Below are positions 25,976 through 35,256 of a DNA stretch of 64,000 nucleotides, piece after piece. The stretch lies in the NCBI RefSeq assembly GCF_900106555.1, contig NZ_FNOE01000004.1, positions 93,085 through 157,084 on the forward strand, given 5' to 3'. Below the pieces are notes generated by a model. It was not told where the DNA came from. It saw only the letters and a list, made by a program, of their open reading frames with translations, and ran no database searches. The translations under genes were made by a program, and so were the position numbers. The first letter of the stretch is position 1. Each line of letters starts with the position of its first letter. The DNA is from Nitrosomonas oligotropha (GTDB lineage: Bacteria; Pseudomonadota; Gammaproteobacteria; Burkholderiales; Nitrosomonadaceae).

Positions 25976-26623
25976 ATGGAAGAATTGAATCAAGCCTGGG
26001 TCATGTTGAAGCTTGGCGGGATCATTATCGTACCGCTGGCTTTGCTGGCGATTGTCGCGCTGGCGATCATGTTTGAGAAAGCATTTATCTATTGGCGTTA
26101 TGCGCGCCTTTCCAGCGATTTGCTAAACCTGGTGGAAACGTACGGCTTCAAATGGAACGATCTGGAAAAAATTCTTTCCGGGCTGGATAGCCGCCACTAT
26201 TACAAGCGTTTCTTCGAAGTGGTGATTTCCAACCGGCACCAACCGGCTTGGTGGACGGAATCGCGCGCCGCCGATGAAGCGCAGATCATCGAGGAAGCGC
26301 TGGCGCGCCGCCTCTGGGCGCTGGAAACCATCGTCACCGCCGCGCCGCTGCTGGGATTGGTCGGTACCGTGGTGGGTATGATGCGCGCCTTCCAGGTGAT
26401 CGGCAGCGAAGGCGTGGTGAATCCCACGGCGGTTACCGGCGGTGTGGCGGAAGCGCTGATTGCGACCGTGGTCGGTCTGGCGATTGCGCTGGTGGCGTTG
26501 TTCGGTTTCAATTATTTTTCCCGCTTGCAATCGCTGACGATGGATGAAATGGAACGCCTGGGTACGCGGCTGATCGATAACATCCGTCTGGATCAACAGG
26601 GCAATAGCGATGAAGCTCCGTAA
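25976..26623 (+). CDS. exbB: ExbB/TolQ-type proton channel subunit
   Basis: A 215-residue MotA/TolQ/ExbB channel protein. It has one N-terminal helix (IIIVPLALLAIVALAIMF) and, after a cytoplasmic loop, the two conserved helices with the family motif AAPLLGLVGTVVGMMRAFQVI and GGVAEALIATVVGLAIALVALFGFNYF. With ExbD it uses proton flow to energise TonB. GGAG at 25963-25966 fits ATG 25976; an upstream ATG at 25946 lacks a ribosome site. It overlaps exbD by 14 bp. The sequence could equally serve a dedicated outer-membrane receptor rather than general iron uptake. Confidence 0.92.
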   Translation: MEELNQAWVMLKLGGIIIVPLALLAIVALAIMFEKAFIYWRYARLSSDLLNLVETYGFKWNDLEKILSGLDSRHYYKRFFEVVISNRHQPAWWTESRAADEAQIIEEALARRLWALETIVTAAPLLGLVGTVVGMMRAFQVIGSEGVVNPTAVTGGVAEALIATVVGLAIALVALFGFNYFSRLQSLTMDEMERLGTRLIDNIRLDQQGNSDEAP

Positions 26624-27011
26624 ATCGCGCGCGGTTCCGAAAGGCAGGATCGAGATCATCCCGATGATCGACGTGATGTTTTTCTTACTGGCGACATTCA
26701 TGCTGGCTTCGTTATCGATGCAAAATCTGGATTCATTGCAGGTGGATTTGCCCGAAGGGCAGGCGGAAAAGCTCAGCGCGGAAAAACCGGTTACATTGAC
26801 ACTAACCAAGGACAGCAAAATCTATATTAATCAGACAGCCGTCACATTGGACACACTGGCCAATACGCTCAAACCGTTACTGGCGGATTCCAAGCAAAAA
26901 TTGATCGTATCGGCGGATAACGATGCGCCGCAGGGCATGGTCGTGCAAGCCATGCTGCGCGCCCGCGCCGCCGGGGCTCAGCATTTTCTGATTGCAGTGA
27001 AACATAAATAA
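26610..27011 (+). CDS. exbD: ExbD/TolR-type protein
   Basis: A 133-residue ExbD-family subunit with a short basic cytoplasmic tail (MKLRKSRAVPKGRIEIIP), one helix starting MIDVMFFLLATFMLASL and a periplasmic domain. The aspartate in PMIDVMFF is the conserved proton-carrying residue. The periplasmic part ends in the family pattern QKLIVSADNDAPQGMVVQAMLRARAAGAQHFLIAV. Coupled to exbB by overlap and followed by tonB 11 bp later. Confidence 0.93.
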   Translation: MKLRKSRAVPKGRIEIIPMIDVMFFLLATFMLASLSMQNLDSLQVDLPEGQAEKLSAEKPVTLTLTKDSKIYINQTAVTLDTLANTLKPLLADSKQKLIVSADNDAPQGMVVQAMLRARAAGAQHFLIAVKHK

Positions 27012-27022
27012 CGTAAAAAAGC

Positions 27023-27886
27023 ATGGCCAGCTCCCGATCGAGAGAAATTCGCCTATGGTGGCCGTTGCCGCTGGCTGCGCTCGTCTGGGTGCTGATTATC
27101 TGGGGCTTGGGATTTTTTCTGTCCATGCCGGAGGTGGAAATTGACACACCGCCGCCCATCGCCGCCAGCTTTATCGACCTGAGCGAAGACGAGAACGCCA
27201 CCAGTTCGATGCCGGCCTCCGCGCCCAACCCGCCCCCGCCGGAACCGGAAAAACCCAAAATCGAAGAACCCAAGCCCGCGCCCAAATCGCCGCCGTTGCC
27301 TGCTCAGGCAAGGCCGCAAACCAAGCCCAAGGCAGCTGAAAAACCTGTAAAACCGAAAGCGCCCATTCCGGCGAAAGAAGTCGCAAAAACCAAAGCACCG
27401 CCGCAACCGCCCGCCGATGCGCCGTCGGATCTTTCCGAATATATCAATCAATCCAAAGCGCGCCGCCGCGCAGAAGGGCTTTTCGATACGCCGGATTCCG
27501 CTCCCGCCGCCGCTACCAAGCAGCTGTCCGCGGATGAAATCCGCATGGCCAATATCCGGCGCAATCTGCAAAACCCCGGCACCAGCGGCATATTCCAGAT
27601 TATCCGCATCGGCCCGCGCACCGCCGAATTCTCATTTCGCGCCTGGACCACGGGGCAAACCAATCCGCGCCTGCAAACGGTTCACGTCGAAGCCGGGCCG
27701 GATGGTAATGTCGAGCTCGCCATTATCCGCCGCATGATTCAATTGATCCGCGAACATTACAAGGAAGATTTCAACTGGGAATCGCACCGCCTGCACCGTG
27801 TCGTCGTGTTATCAGCACGCGAGAAAGATACTGCAGGACTGGAAGAATTTCTGATGCGCGAATTCTTTATTAATCCTGTACGGTAA
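27023..27886 (+). CDS. tonB: TonB-like energy transducer
   Basis: A 287-residue protein with TonB architecture: N-terminal membrane anchor (residues about 12-34, WPLPLAALVWVLIIWGLGFFL), a long Pro/Lys/Ala/Glu-rich spacer (45-145, many PKP and EPEKPK units) and a folded C-terminal domain (about 185-287). The C-terminal domain is diverged from E. coli TonB, so identification rests mostly on layout and the exbB-exbD context. It spans the periplasm to reach TonB-dependent receptors. No receptor gene is adjacent. Confidence 0.82.
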   Translation: MASSRSREIRLWWPLPLAALVWVLIIWGLGFFLSMPEVEIDTPPPIAASFIDLSEDENATSSMPASAPNPPPPEPEKPKIEEPKPAPKSPPLPAQARPQTKPKAAEKPVKPKAPIPAKEVAKTKAPPQPPADAPSDLSEYINQSKARRRAEGLFDTPDSAPAAATKQLSADEIRMANIRRNLQNPGTSGIFQIIRIGPRTAEFSFRAWTTGQTNPRLQTVHVEAGPDGNVELAIIRRMIQLIREHYKEDFNWESHRLHRVVVLSAREKDTAGLEEFLMREFFINPVR

Positions 27887-28030
27887 GCCTGCCGGACTTA
27901 AGAAACACTCCAATACGTCGTAACAATAAAATATGAGAAAGCTTCCACGATCTCTGTTTTTATTAACCCGGAATTAAACATTAAACTCAGATAGATAAAT
28001 ATTATTTACCTATCCGCCAGCCTTCTTAGA

Positions 28031-29374
28031 ATGATAAGCAATAGTACAATCGAAGTGTCCGTTAATGACTTACAACTGGGAATGTTTGTCAGTGATCTTG
28101 ATCGCCCTTGGCTTGAAACACCCTATCTGATTCAAGGCATCCTGATCCTGTCCCAGAATGACATTGACGAGCTTAAGCGCTATTGCATGCATGTTTACGT
28201 GGACATGGATAGAAGTAAGCCATTCATTGCGCAACAACACGCACCGCATGCCGCTGTCCCGCCGGATTCTTCTCTCCAGCAATCTCCAGGGCTGCACCGC
28301 CCCATGCCTCACGCCGATTCCCGCATTTCATCCGGCGCTGCGAGCTGGCACCGGCCACCTGCCTCAGCGCAAGAAACCGAATCGCTGGATGTGCTGCGGC
28401 GCGTTCAAACCTATGCGGATATTTGCACGGCGGAGCAAGAGATTCCTGCCGCCACAAAATCTTACAACATCGCGTCTGCCTTGTTCAACGATATCAATTT
28501 CAACCTTGAACACGACATTAAGATCGATATGCAGAAGGCTCATGAGGTTGTCGACACATTGTGTGAAAGCGTTATCCGTAATCCCGATGCAGCGATTTTG
28601 CTAGCGCAGCTTAAGACCACCGGGAAAGCGCTTTACGACAACGCCATCAAAACTTCGGTGCACTTACTGGCCTTCGGACGGCATCTCGGCCTTCCGCGCA
28701 AGGAATTGTCAATACTGGGTTTGGGCGGATTGCTGATGGATATCGGCAAATTACGTTTACCCAAAGCGTTTCAAGCCAAAAGAAACATGTCGCTCACCCC
28801 TGACGAGCGCAAACTGATGAAACGGCACATCGCCTATGGAGAAGAAATAGTTTCTCAGCTCAGTAACGCGCCGGAAGAAGTCATTAAAATTATTCTTCAG
28901 CACCATGAACGCGAGAACGGCAATGGCTACCCTTTCGGTTTGTACGCCAATCAATTGCATGCTTATTCGCGCATGGCGGCTATCGTCGATTGCTATGAAG
29001 AGATCATCTGGGGAGAGTCCGGCATGCCGGGCATGAAACCATTCCAGGCGCTGAAGGAACTCAAGGAAAATGCGCATAACGGTCTCAATTATACTTTGGT
29101 GGAACAATTTGCCCAGTGCGTCGGCATGTTCCCGGTAGGCAGCTTGGTTGAGCTCAATACGGGCGAGATCGCCATCGTGCTCACACATAATCGCACACAA
29201 CGCTTTCTTCCTTGCATCATGATCATTTGCGATGCCGGAAAGAAACCCTACAGCACCCCGTTGACCCTGGACTTAAGAACCGCTGGCGCAAGCCCAAGCG
29301 GTATCCAGTATGCCATCGTCAATGATTTACCCCAGGGCGCTTACGGAATCGATCCTCAAAAATATTACTTATAA
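28031..29374 (+). CDS. HD-GYP domain protein with altered HD signature
   Basis: A 447-residue protein with an N-terminal DUF3391-type region (IEVSVNDLQLGMFVSDLDRPWLETPYLIQGILI) and a C-terminal HD-GYP domain. HD-GYP proteins are usually cyclic-di-GMP phosphodiesterases. Here the HD motif reads LLM236-D237-IGK in place of LLHDIGK, so the first metal-binding histidine is missing. Other residues remain: RHIAYGEEI, and HHERENGNGYPFGL for the GYP signature. It may be inactive, use a different metal centre or act as a receptor. The stop is 29 bp from the GGDEF/EAL gene, so the two signalling proteins are probably co-expressed. Confidence 0.87.
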   Translation: MISNSTIEVSVNDLQLGMFVSDLDRPWLETPYLIQGILILSQNDIDELKRYCMHVYVDMDRSKPFIAQQHAPHAAVPPDSSLQQSPGLHRPMPHADSRISSGAASWHRPPASAQETESLDVLRRVQTYADICTAEQEIPAATKSYNIASALFNDINFNLEHDIKIDMQKAHEVVDTLCESVIRNPDAAILLAQLKTTGKALYDNAIKTSVHLLAFGRHLGLPRKELSILGLGGLLMDIGKLRLPKAFQAKRNMSLTPDERKLMKRHIAYGEEIVSQLSNAPEEVIKIILQHHERENGNGYPFGLYANQLHAYSRMAAIVDCYEEIIWGESGMPGMKPFQALKELKENAHNGLNYTLVEQFAQCVGMFPVGSLVELNTGEIAIVLTHNRTQRFLPCIMIICDAGKKPYSTPLTLDLRTAGASPSGIQYAIVNDLPQGAYGIDPQKYYL

Positions 29375-29403
29375 GCCGCCGCACTTACTGGCACCGTGAA
29401 TTT

Positions 29404-30705
29404 ATGACTGTACTTGTTTATCAGGATTTCTTGCAACAAGCCTCCCGCAAATTGAACAGTGCGCATCCGGCCGGTCTGCGCAGTGCCGTGCTGATCGTCA
29501 ACTTTGAGCGGCTGGCCGAATTGGATGGCGCACTTGGATTCACCGTCGTCGACGACATTCTGCAACAAATCGCCGGTCAGCTCAGAAACGCTTTGGGTCC
29601 CGAAGATCTGGTCGGAATAACCGGACGCTATCAATTGTGCTGTTTGCTGGCCGATTTGCTCACCGATGCGCATGCCATGCTGGCCGCGCATAAAATTATC
29701 CGGATTCTGGCGCAGCCTTTTGCATTTGGCAGAAGAAACATCATCCTTGCTCCGCGCATTGGCGTGGCATTACTCAATGAAAGCAACAACACGCTCGATC
29801 AATTGATGAGTAACGCCAGCGCGGCCGTACGGCAGGCAAAACTGGAACAAAACCCGATCAAGCTTTTTCTTAACGAACGGGAAGATCCATTGCTTTTCCA
29901 GATTGATCTCTGGTCCGATCTGGGAAACGCCATCGAAACAGGCGGATTGCATTTGGGCTATCAACCGCAAATCGAAATCGCCAGCGGCAAGATCAAGGCA
30001 ACCGAGGCGTTACTGCGCTGGCATCATCCCAATCATGGGCCGATCCGAACAGACAAATTGATCCAGATCGCGGAAGGAACCGCGCTTATGCCCAAACTCA
30101 CCTTGTGGGTTTTCCACACCGCATTAAGAGAATGCGCCGAGTATCGCAAGGCCGGATTACATGCTGGGATTTCGATTAACTTTTCTGCCGACGATCTGCG
30201 CGATCCGGAACTCACGGAACTGGTCGCGCAAGGCTTAGCTTTGTGGAATGTACCGGCTGGCGATATCACCGTTGAACTGACCGAAACAGCGGTAATGGCC
30301 AATCATGCCGGCACACTGGATACTTTGTATCAGCTTAAGAAAATGGGCTTAAAACTCGCTATGGATGATTTTGGAACGGGATATTCATCGATGGCGCGCA
30401 TGTTGGATTTGCCTTTGGATGAAGTGAAAATCGATATGATATTTGTCCGGCATATGGCAACCCGCCATAAGCATGAGCGTATCGTCGATTCCATGATCAC
30501 TCTCGCGCACCGCCTGAATCTGTCAGTGGTTGCCGAAGGCGTGGAAGATCTTGCGACTTACCAGCGCCTACGGACATTAGGATGTGACGTCATCCAAGGC
30601 TACCTCATCGGCAAAGCCATGCCGCTGCCGGAGCTTATCGAAGCTGTCAATAATCAATCCTTCGATTTTTTGAGAACTTCGCCGCACACGGCAACCGAAA
30701 ACTGA
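29404..30705 (+). CDS. GGDEF (degenerate)-EAL cyclic-di-GMP phosphodiesterase
   Basis: A 433-residue soluble protein. Residues 1-160 are a GGDEF-fold domain whose signature is G74-R-Y-Q-L78, too altered for diguanylate cyclase activity. Residues 180-430 are an EAL domain with E201-A-L, the SINFSADDL segment, VELTETAVM, MDDFGTGYSS, KIDMIF, VVAEGVED and GCDVIQGYLIGK, so all residues expected for metal binding and catalysis are present. It should degrade cyclic di-GMP, with the GGDEF part perhaps sensing GTP. No membrane segment. Co-directional with the HD-GYP gene. Confidence 0.9.
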   Translation: MTVLVYQDFLQQASRKLNSAHPAGLRSAVLIVNFERLAELDGALGFTVVDDILQQIAGQLRNALGPEDLVGITGRYQLCCLLADLLTDAHAMLAAHKIIRILAQPFAFGRRNIILAPRIGVALLNESNNTLDQLMSNASAAVRQAKLEQNPIKLFLNEREDPLLFQIDLWSDLGNAIETGGLHLGYQPQIEIASGKIKATEALLRWHHPNHGPIRTDKLIQIAEGTALMPKLTLWVFHTALRECAEYRKAGLHAGISINFSADDLRDPELTELVAQGLALWNVPAGDITVELTETAVMANHAGTLDTLYQLKKMGLKLAMDDFGTGYSSMARMLDLPLDEVKIDMIFVRHMATRHKHERIVDSMITLAHRLNLSVVAEGVEDLATYQRLRTLGCDVIQGYLIGKAMPLPELIEAVNNQSFDFLRTSPHTATEN

Positions 30706-30721
30706 ACTGTGCTCTACCGTA

Positions 30722-31231
30722 TTAATCAAGCCCCGGAATCTGGAATTCATCCCGGTCAGCAGGCAGGCTTGTATGGCTGAAAAACTCCTCGCTTAATTTT
30801 GACACCGGCACATCCCGGCATTCCAGGTTCGCAACTAATTGCCCGCTCTTCTCCACCGCAACACCGTCTTTCGCACCCCATCCCTTGCCAATTGCGCTAT
30901 ACACGATGTAGTGATGCTGTCCGCTGATAAAACGCAGATAACCGCCGCCACCGCCTGCGAACATCAACGTTCGCGCTTGCACGTACGATGCGGCCGGGGC
31001 GGCTTTCGCCAAATCGGGAAACACCAGCTCCGGCGCGCCTTTCAATCCGAAACGGTATTGCAGATAGCCTTTACTGGCGGAGAGATCATTCGACGCGCAT
31101 ACCGAAACTATTTTCTTTCCGAATGAACACGAAAATATGATTTGCTCATCCGTTTGGCAATGCGATTCCCCGGCCCATACGGGCACAGCAATCAGACCGA
31201 GCAATCCGCCGATTAACGCAACCGTTTTCAA
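30722..31231 (-). CDS. Secreted protein of unknown function, coupled to GH19 gene
   Basis: A 169-residue exported protein with a signal peptide (VALIGGLLGLIAVPVWAGES) and four cysteines in the mature part, probably in disulphides (SHCQTDEQIIFSCSFG, SVCAS, LECRD). I do not recognise the family. The start is TTG 31231, overlapping the stop of the upstream GH19 gene in TTGA, so it is translated only after that gene. Coupling to a muralytic enzyme gene suggests a partner or inhibitor of the enzyme, as in lysozyme inhibitors, but no inhibitor motif can be shown. Confidence 0.7.
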   Translation of the reverse strand: MKTVALIGGLLGLIAVPVWAGESHCQTDEQIIFSCSFGKKIVSVCASNDLSASKGYLQYRFGLKGAPELVFPDLAKAAPAASYVQARTLMFAGGGGGYLRFISGQHHYIVYSAIGKGWGAKDGVAVEKSGQLVANLECRDVPVSKLSEEFFSHTSLPADRDEFQIPGLD

Positions 31232-31827
31232 GTCAATAACGCGTAGTATTGTTTGAAATGGTTAATCCGGTCATCCAGCCCCAGCGTTCCGCCATTCACC
31301 TTCTTGGTGATTCTGGTCACCACGTCATCGCTCGCACCTTGATCGGCCAGATCATTGAGCGCTCTGGTACTCCAGAACCACGCCGCGGATAACAGCGGAT
31401 ATTTGGTTTTGACCCAATCCGGACTGGCGGTCACATCATCGCCGATCGCCTTGGCAAACGCGCTGTAATTGTCTTTACCGGTCAGTTGAATATAGCCTCG
31501 GCCACGGTATTTATAGCCTTCTTTGCTAGCCTCGTCGCCGTTTCCCATGCGATTGGCATAAACGCGCGAGGCGATTTTCTCCGGTTGACGGGCATAACTA
31601 TCCGCCAGATCGCCAGGAAAGTATTTTGAAAATACTTTTCTCAACCCATCGGCGGAATAATTCAGGTTTTCCTCCAAAGCTTTGAATTCTGCGCTTTCGT
31701 GTGCACATTGTGCGAGAAAGTGCGCCAGACGCAAGGGTGAATCGATGCCAAACTTGGCGGCGCAATCCGGGATTTGGGCCAGCACGGCATCGGGAACATG
31801 GGTTTTCAGTTTATCCAGGGGTAACAT
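31228..31827 (-). CDS. GH19 chitinase/lysozyme-like hydrolase
   Basis: A 199-residue protein of the glycoside hydrolase 19 (predicted chitinase / phage lysozyme) fold. Visible hallmarks are RLAHFLAQCAHESAEFKALEENLNYSADGL, with the catalytic Glu in HESAEF, and KYRGRGYIQLTGKDNYSAFAKAIGDD, the classic substrate-binding segment. There is no signal peptide, as in phage endolysins or enzymes released by lysis or a dedicated export system. The partner gene downstream encodes a secreted protein. No other phage genes are near, so it is a domesticated or stand-alone gene. Confidence 0.85.
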   Translation of the reverse strand: MLPLDKLKTHVPDAVLAQIPDCAAKFGIDSPLRLAHFLAQCAHESAEFKALEENLNYSADGLRKVFSKYFPGDLADSYARQPEKIASRVYANRMGNGDEASKEGYKYRGRGYIQLTGKDNYSAFAKAIGDDVTASPDWVKTKYPLLSAAWFWSTRALNDLADQGASDDVVTRITKKVNGGTLGLDDRINHFKQYYALLT

Positions 31828-31927
31828 TTTCGCTCTCCCAAATGTTTAACAGTGAAATGACTGGTCGGCATACAATGAACTTGGTTGCTTCCGCATTATA
31901 ATCACAATTTTATAACCGCAGCTTGTT

Positions 31928-33718
31928 ATGCCCACGATTAAACCGCTCCCCGAATTATTGATTAACCAAATTGCCGCTGGCGAAGTGGTCGAACGCCCTG
32001 CGTCGGCGCTCAAGGAAATACTGGAAAACAGCATCGATGCCGGCGCCAAAAAAATCACCGTACAATTACAGCAGGGCGGGGTGAAGCAAATTCGCGTCAC
32101 GGATGACGGCAGCGGCATCGCCAAAGACGAATTATTGCTGGCGCTGACGCGCCACAGCACCAGCAAGATCAGCACATTGGAAGACCTGCATCGGATCACC
32201 AGCCTGGGTTTTCGCGGCGAAGCGCTCGCCAGTATCGCGGCTGTTTCCCGGTTGACCTTGACCAGCCGTCAAGCCGGGCAAAACCATGCGTGGCAGATCG
32301 GCATTGAAGGCAAAGCGGTCTCGCAACCCGAACCCGCCGCGCTGGCCGGTGGAACGATGCTGGATGTCAACGATATGTACTTCAACATTCCCGCCCGGCG
32401 CAAATTCCTGAAATCAGAAGCTACCGAGTTCGCGCACTGCGATGAAACCTTCAAACGCCTGGCGCTATCGCAAGCCGGAATTGAATTCGTGTTACAACAC
32501 AACGGTACAGTGCGCCGCCTGTTACGCGCTACGAGTTCCACGCAACGGATCGCGGCGGTTCTGGGTGAAGAATTCGGGCAAACGGCGGCGCCGGTAGACG
32601 AACAATCCGCAGACATGCGCTTGCATGGCCTGGTGGCATTACCAGCTTATGCGCGGTCTTCACGCGACGCGCAGTATTTTTTCGTCAACAACCGCTTTGT
32701 CAGCGATAAATTGATTTCGCACGCGCTGCGCGAAGCCTACCGCGATGTATTGCATCTGGACAAACACCCGGCCTTCGCGTTGTTTCTCGAAATCGACCCG
32801 GAAAGCGTCGATGTCAATGTGCATCCCACCAAAACCGAAGTCCGCTTCCGTGAAGCGCGCGCACTGCATCAATTCATTTTTCATGCGATCAACAAAGCGC
32901 TCGCCACTCCCAGCAGAACCATGAATACCGCTGAACCGGAACAACCAGCCCGGTCATTCCCTGCCTACCCCAAGACCGGTCAGGCACAATCCGCACCGGT
33001 GTCGCAGCCCGGCAGTTTTTACGGCACCTTGTTTGGCGTGGAGCCGCGCGCATACCCGGCAACACCGGCCAATACTTTCGCTGTACAAACTGCAGAACCC
33101 GATCAAACCATCACTGCGCAAGAAAAATCGGACAACCATCCGCTTGGTTTCGCGCTGGGACAACTGCACGGCGTCTATATCCTGGCGCAGAATGCGCGCG
33201 GCTTGGTGGTTGTCGACATGCATGCGGCACACGAACGGATTATGTACGAACAACTCAAACAAGCGCTCGATCAGCACGAAATCGCGATGCAACCGCTGTT
33301 GATCCCAGTCGTTCTTCACGCCGATAGCCTAGAGGTTGCCGTGGTTGAAGAAAATCACAGCACACTGGAACAACTGGGGTTTGATATCGCGATCCTGTCA
33401 CCCGCCACGCTGACCGTACGCGCGGTTCCGGCCTCGCTCAAGGACACTGATATCGCCCAGCTCGCGCGCGACATTCTGCGCGAAATCCGCGAATACGGCG
33501 CCAGCCAGATCCTCACCGCGCAACGCAATGAAATCCTCGCCACGATGGCTTGCCACGGTGCAGTCCGCGCCAACCGCAGATTGACCCTCGAGGAAATGAA
33601 CGCCTTGCTGCGCGACATGGAACAAACCGAGCGCTCCGGTCAATGCAATCACGGCAGACCAACGTGGTTTGAAACCAGTCTGGCCGAACTGGATAAATTG
33701 TTCATGCGCGGGAAATAA
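31928..33718 (+). CDS. mutL: DNA mismatch repair protein MutL
   Basis: A 596-residue MutL. The N-terminal GHKL ATPase is standard: IAAGEVVERPASALKEILENSIDAGA, DDGSGI and TRHSTSKI...LGFRGEALASIAAVS. The transducer domain (HPAFALFLEIDPESVDVNVHPTKTEVRF) follows, then a low-complexity linker (about 335-400) and a C-terminal dimerisation domain. The C-terminal domain begins GFALGQLHGVYILAQNARGLVVVDMHAAHERI. The endonuclease motif DQHA(x)2E(x)4E reads DMHAAHERIMYE here; many non-methyl-directed MutLs carry this, so weak nicking activity is possible. MutS and MutH are not in the window. Confidence 0.97.
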   Translation: MPTIKPLPELLINQIAAGEVVERPASALKEILENSIDAGAKKITVQLQQGGVKQIRVTDDGSGIAKDELLLALTRHSTSKISTLEDLHRITSLGFRGEALASIAAVSRLTLTSRQAGQNHAWQIGIEGKAVSQPEPAALAGGTMLDVNDMYFNIPARRKFLKSEATEFAHCDETFKRLALSQAGIEFVLQHNGTVRRLLRATSSTQRIAAVLGEEFGQTAAPVDEQSADMRLHGLVALPAYARSSRDAQYFFVNNRFVSDKLISHALREAYRDVLHLDKHPAFALFLEIDPESVDVNVHPTKTEVRFREARALHQFIFHAINKALATPSRTMNTAEPEQPARSFPAYPKTGQAQSAPVSQPGSFYGTLFGVEPRAYPATPANTFAVQTAEPDQTITAQEKSDNHPLGFALGQLHGVYILAQNARGLVVVDMHAAHERIMYEQLKQALDQHEIAMQPLLIPVVLHADSLEVAVVEENHSTLEQLGFDIAILSPATLTVRAVPASLKDTDIAQLARDILREIREYGASQILTAQRNEILATMACHGAVRANRRLTLEEMNALLRDMEQTERSGQCNHGRPTWFETSLAELDKLFMRGK

Positions 33719-33831
33719 CGATTTTTGAGAGTTAATCGCTTTACGGTACAGATCATTAACATTAAGCTACCATCAGTGGTCAGAAAGCAGTTCTTTTTCT
33801 TGATCCTGGAAATTGAAAAAGGGGAAATAAC

Positions 33832-35184
33832 ATGAGTGCAGGTCGCGGAGATTTCTTTGCGGAAATGAAAGAATGGGCAAAAGTTAACGTACTATGGATC
33901 GCCGCTCATGTTATTAACTTATCGTTTGGCATAATCATCTATATCTTTAAAATACTGGATGGCGAAAGCGGCATTCCCATACTTCCCGTCGTCATCTCCA
34001 TGTGCATCGTCTTCGTGCATATCTTCACTTATCCGATTGAAGCGTTACCGGCAGAAGGATCGACACAAGACGAGAGAAAAAGAATCGAAGAAATAAGATC
34101 CCGGCAGCGCAATAAGTGGATGATCTTTGCATATAGTTTCATGTTGATATCACTGCTGCTGACTTTTTATCCCTTCATCAACCCGCTATTCAGTTTTGTG
34201 GAAAAAACATCCAGCCATTCTGACGGAACCGTGCAACAGGAATCCACTGAACAAAAACCGGCAAAACCCGATGCGGGGCGATACCTGAAAACACTGCGTG
34301 AACGGCCGATCGCTGTATTTGTCGGCTGTTCTTTGGATCCGAAAGCAAAAACCCTGCTTTGCTCGGAGCCGGAAGCTAAAACCGGAGTTGAAAATGAATC
34401 GAGTTCCCAGTCTTCGCCCAAAGCCGAAAATGCTGGTAAAACGCAAAATCCGGGAGGCGGAACTGCCGGCAAAGCATGGGTCATCAACATCGGCGGACAT
34501 ATCGAACAGTGCACTAAAGACAGCGACCCAGACTTTGGTAAGTCGGTCTCCTGCCAAGTGAAGGATGGCCTGCTCATTCCGCTCTATTTCATCATCCTGG
34601 CTTTGATGGGCGGCAGTATCAGCCTCACCCGGCGATTACCTGAATTGCAAAAGCAAGCGGGCGCGGAGCACATCGCCACGGAACAACAACCCAAATTATC
34701 GCAATACGAATTCCGCGAGCACCTGATCTTTCAGATGGTGCAGTACATCTCAGCGCCACTACTGGCTATCCTGGCGTATTATCTGATCGAACCGGGTAAT
34801 ATCACCAATTCGGTCGTGCTGGCCTTCACCGCCGGATTCGCATCGGAAACGATTCTGCTGATGGTGCGCTCGATCGCCAACAAAATCACCCCGGGAAGCG
34901 GCGAAGCACTACAATATGGCGCGATTGCCGGTGTCGTCACCATTCAAGACGCTGCCGGAAAGAAAGCGGAAGTATTCCTGACCGAATTACCGCAAATTCA
35001 TTCGATTACCGACGAGCAAGGATTTTATGTGTTGAGTAACGTGCCGGTCGGCGAGCACAGCATCAGCGTCAAATCGATCGACAATGAAGCGATCCTGAAA
35101 AAAGACACGGTAAAAATCGAACGCGCGCAAGCCATCGTGAAAAAGAACCTGGCAATCGCCGTCGATGATGGAGGACAAAAATAA
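33832..35184 (+). CDS. Multi-pass membrane protein with C-terminal carboxypeptidase-regulatory-like domain
   Basis: A 450-residue protein that I do not recognise as a named family. Hydrophobic segments lie near 18-40, 47-66, 95-118, 245-262, 300-320 and 324-345, separated by a long polar loop (about 120-235) rich in Ser, Glu, Lys and Pro with two cysteine pairs. Residues 375-450 (GVVTIQDAAGKKAEVFLTEL...GFYVLSNVPVGEHSISVKS) form a small beta-sandwich like carboxypeptidase-regulatory domains, which usually bind or scaffold at the surface. GGGGAAAT precedes ATG 33832. Neighbours give no clear functional hint. Confidence 0.65.
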   Translation: MSAGRGDFFAEMKEWAKVNVLWIAAHVINLSFGIIIYIFKILDGESGIPILPVVISMCIVFVHIFTYPIEALPAEGSTQDERKRIEEIRSRQRNKWMIFAYSFMLISLLLTFYPFINPLFSFVEKTSSHSDGTVQQESTEQKPAKPDAGRYLKTLRERPIAVFVGCSLDPKAKTLLCSEPEAKTGVENESSSQSSPKAENAGKTQNPGGGTAGKAWVINIGGHIEQCTKDSDPDFGKSVSCQVKDGLLIPLYFIILALMGGSISLTRRLPELQKQAGAEHIATEQQPKLSQYEFREHLIFQMVQYISAPLLAILAYYLIEPGNITNSVVLAFTAGFASETILLMVRSIANKITPGSGEALQYGAIAGVVTIQDAAGKKAEVFLTELPQIHSITDEQGFYVLSNVPVGEHSISVKSIDNEAILKKDTVKIERAQAIVKKNLAIAVDDGGQK

Positions 35185-35256
35185 CGGAATATTACGTTCC
35201 ATTATTTTCACCCGGCGCAATTCCGCCCGGATAACAAAAAACAACAATAAGGCTTT

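Noticed and set aside
31228..31827. GH19 gene as evidence for a prophage
   Set aside because: No other phage genes, integrase or attachment sites are near; mutL and signalling genes flank it.
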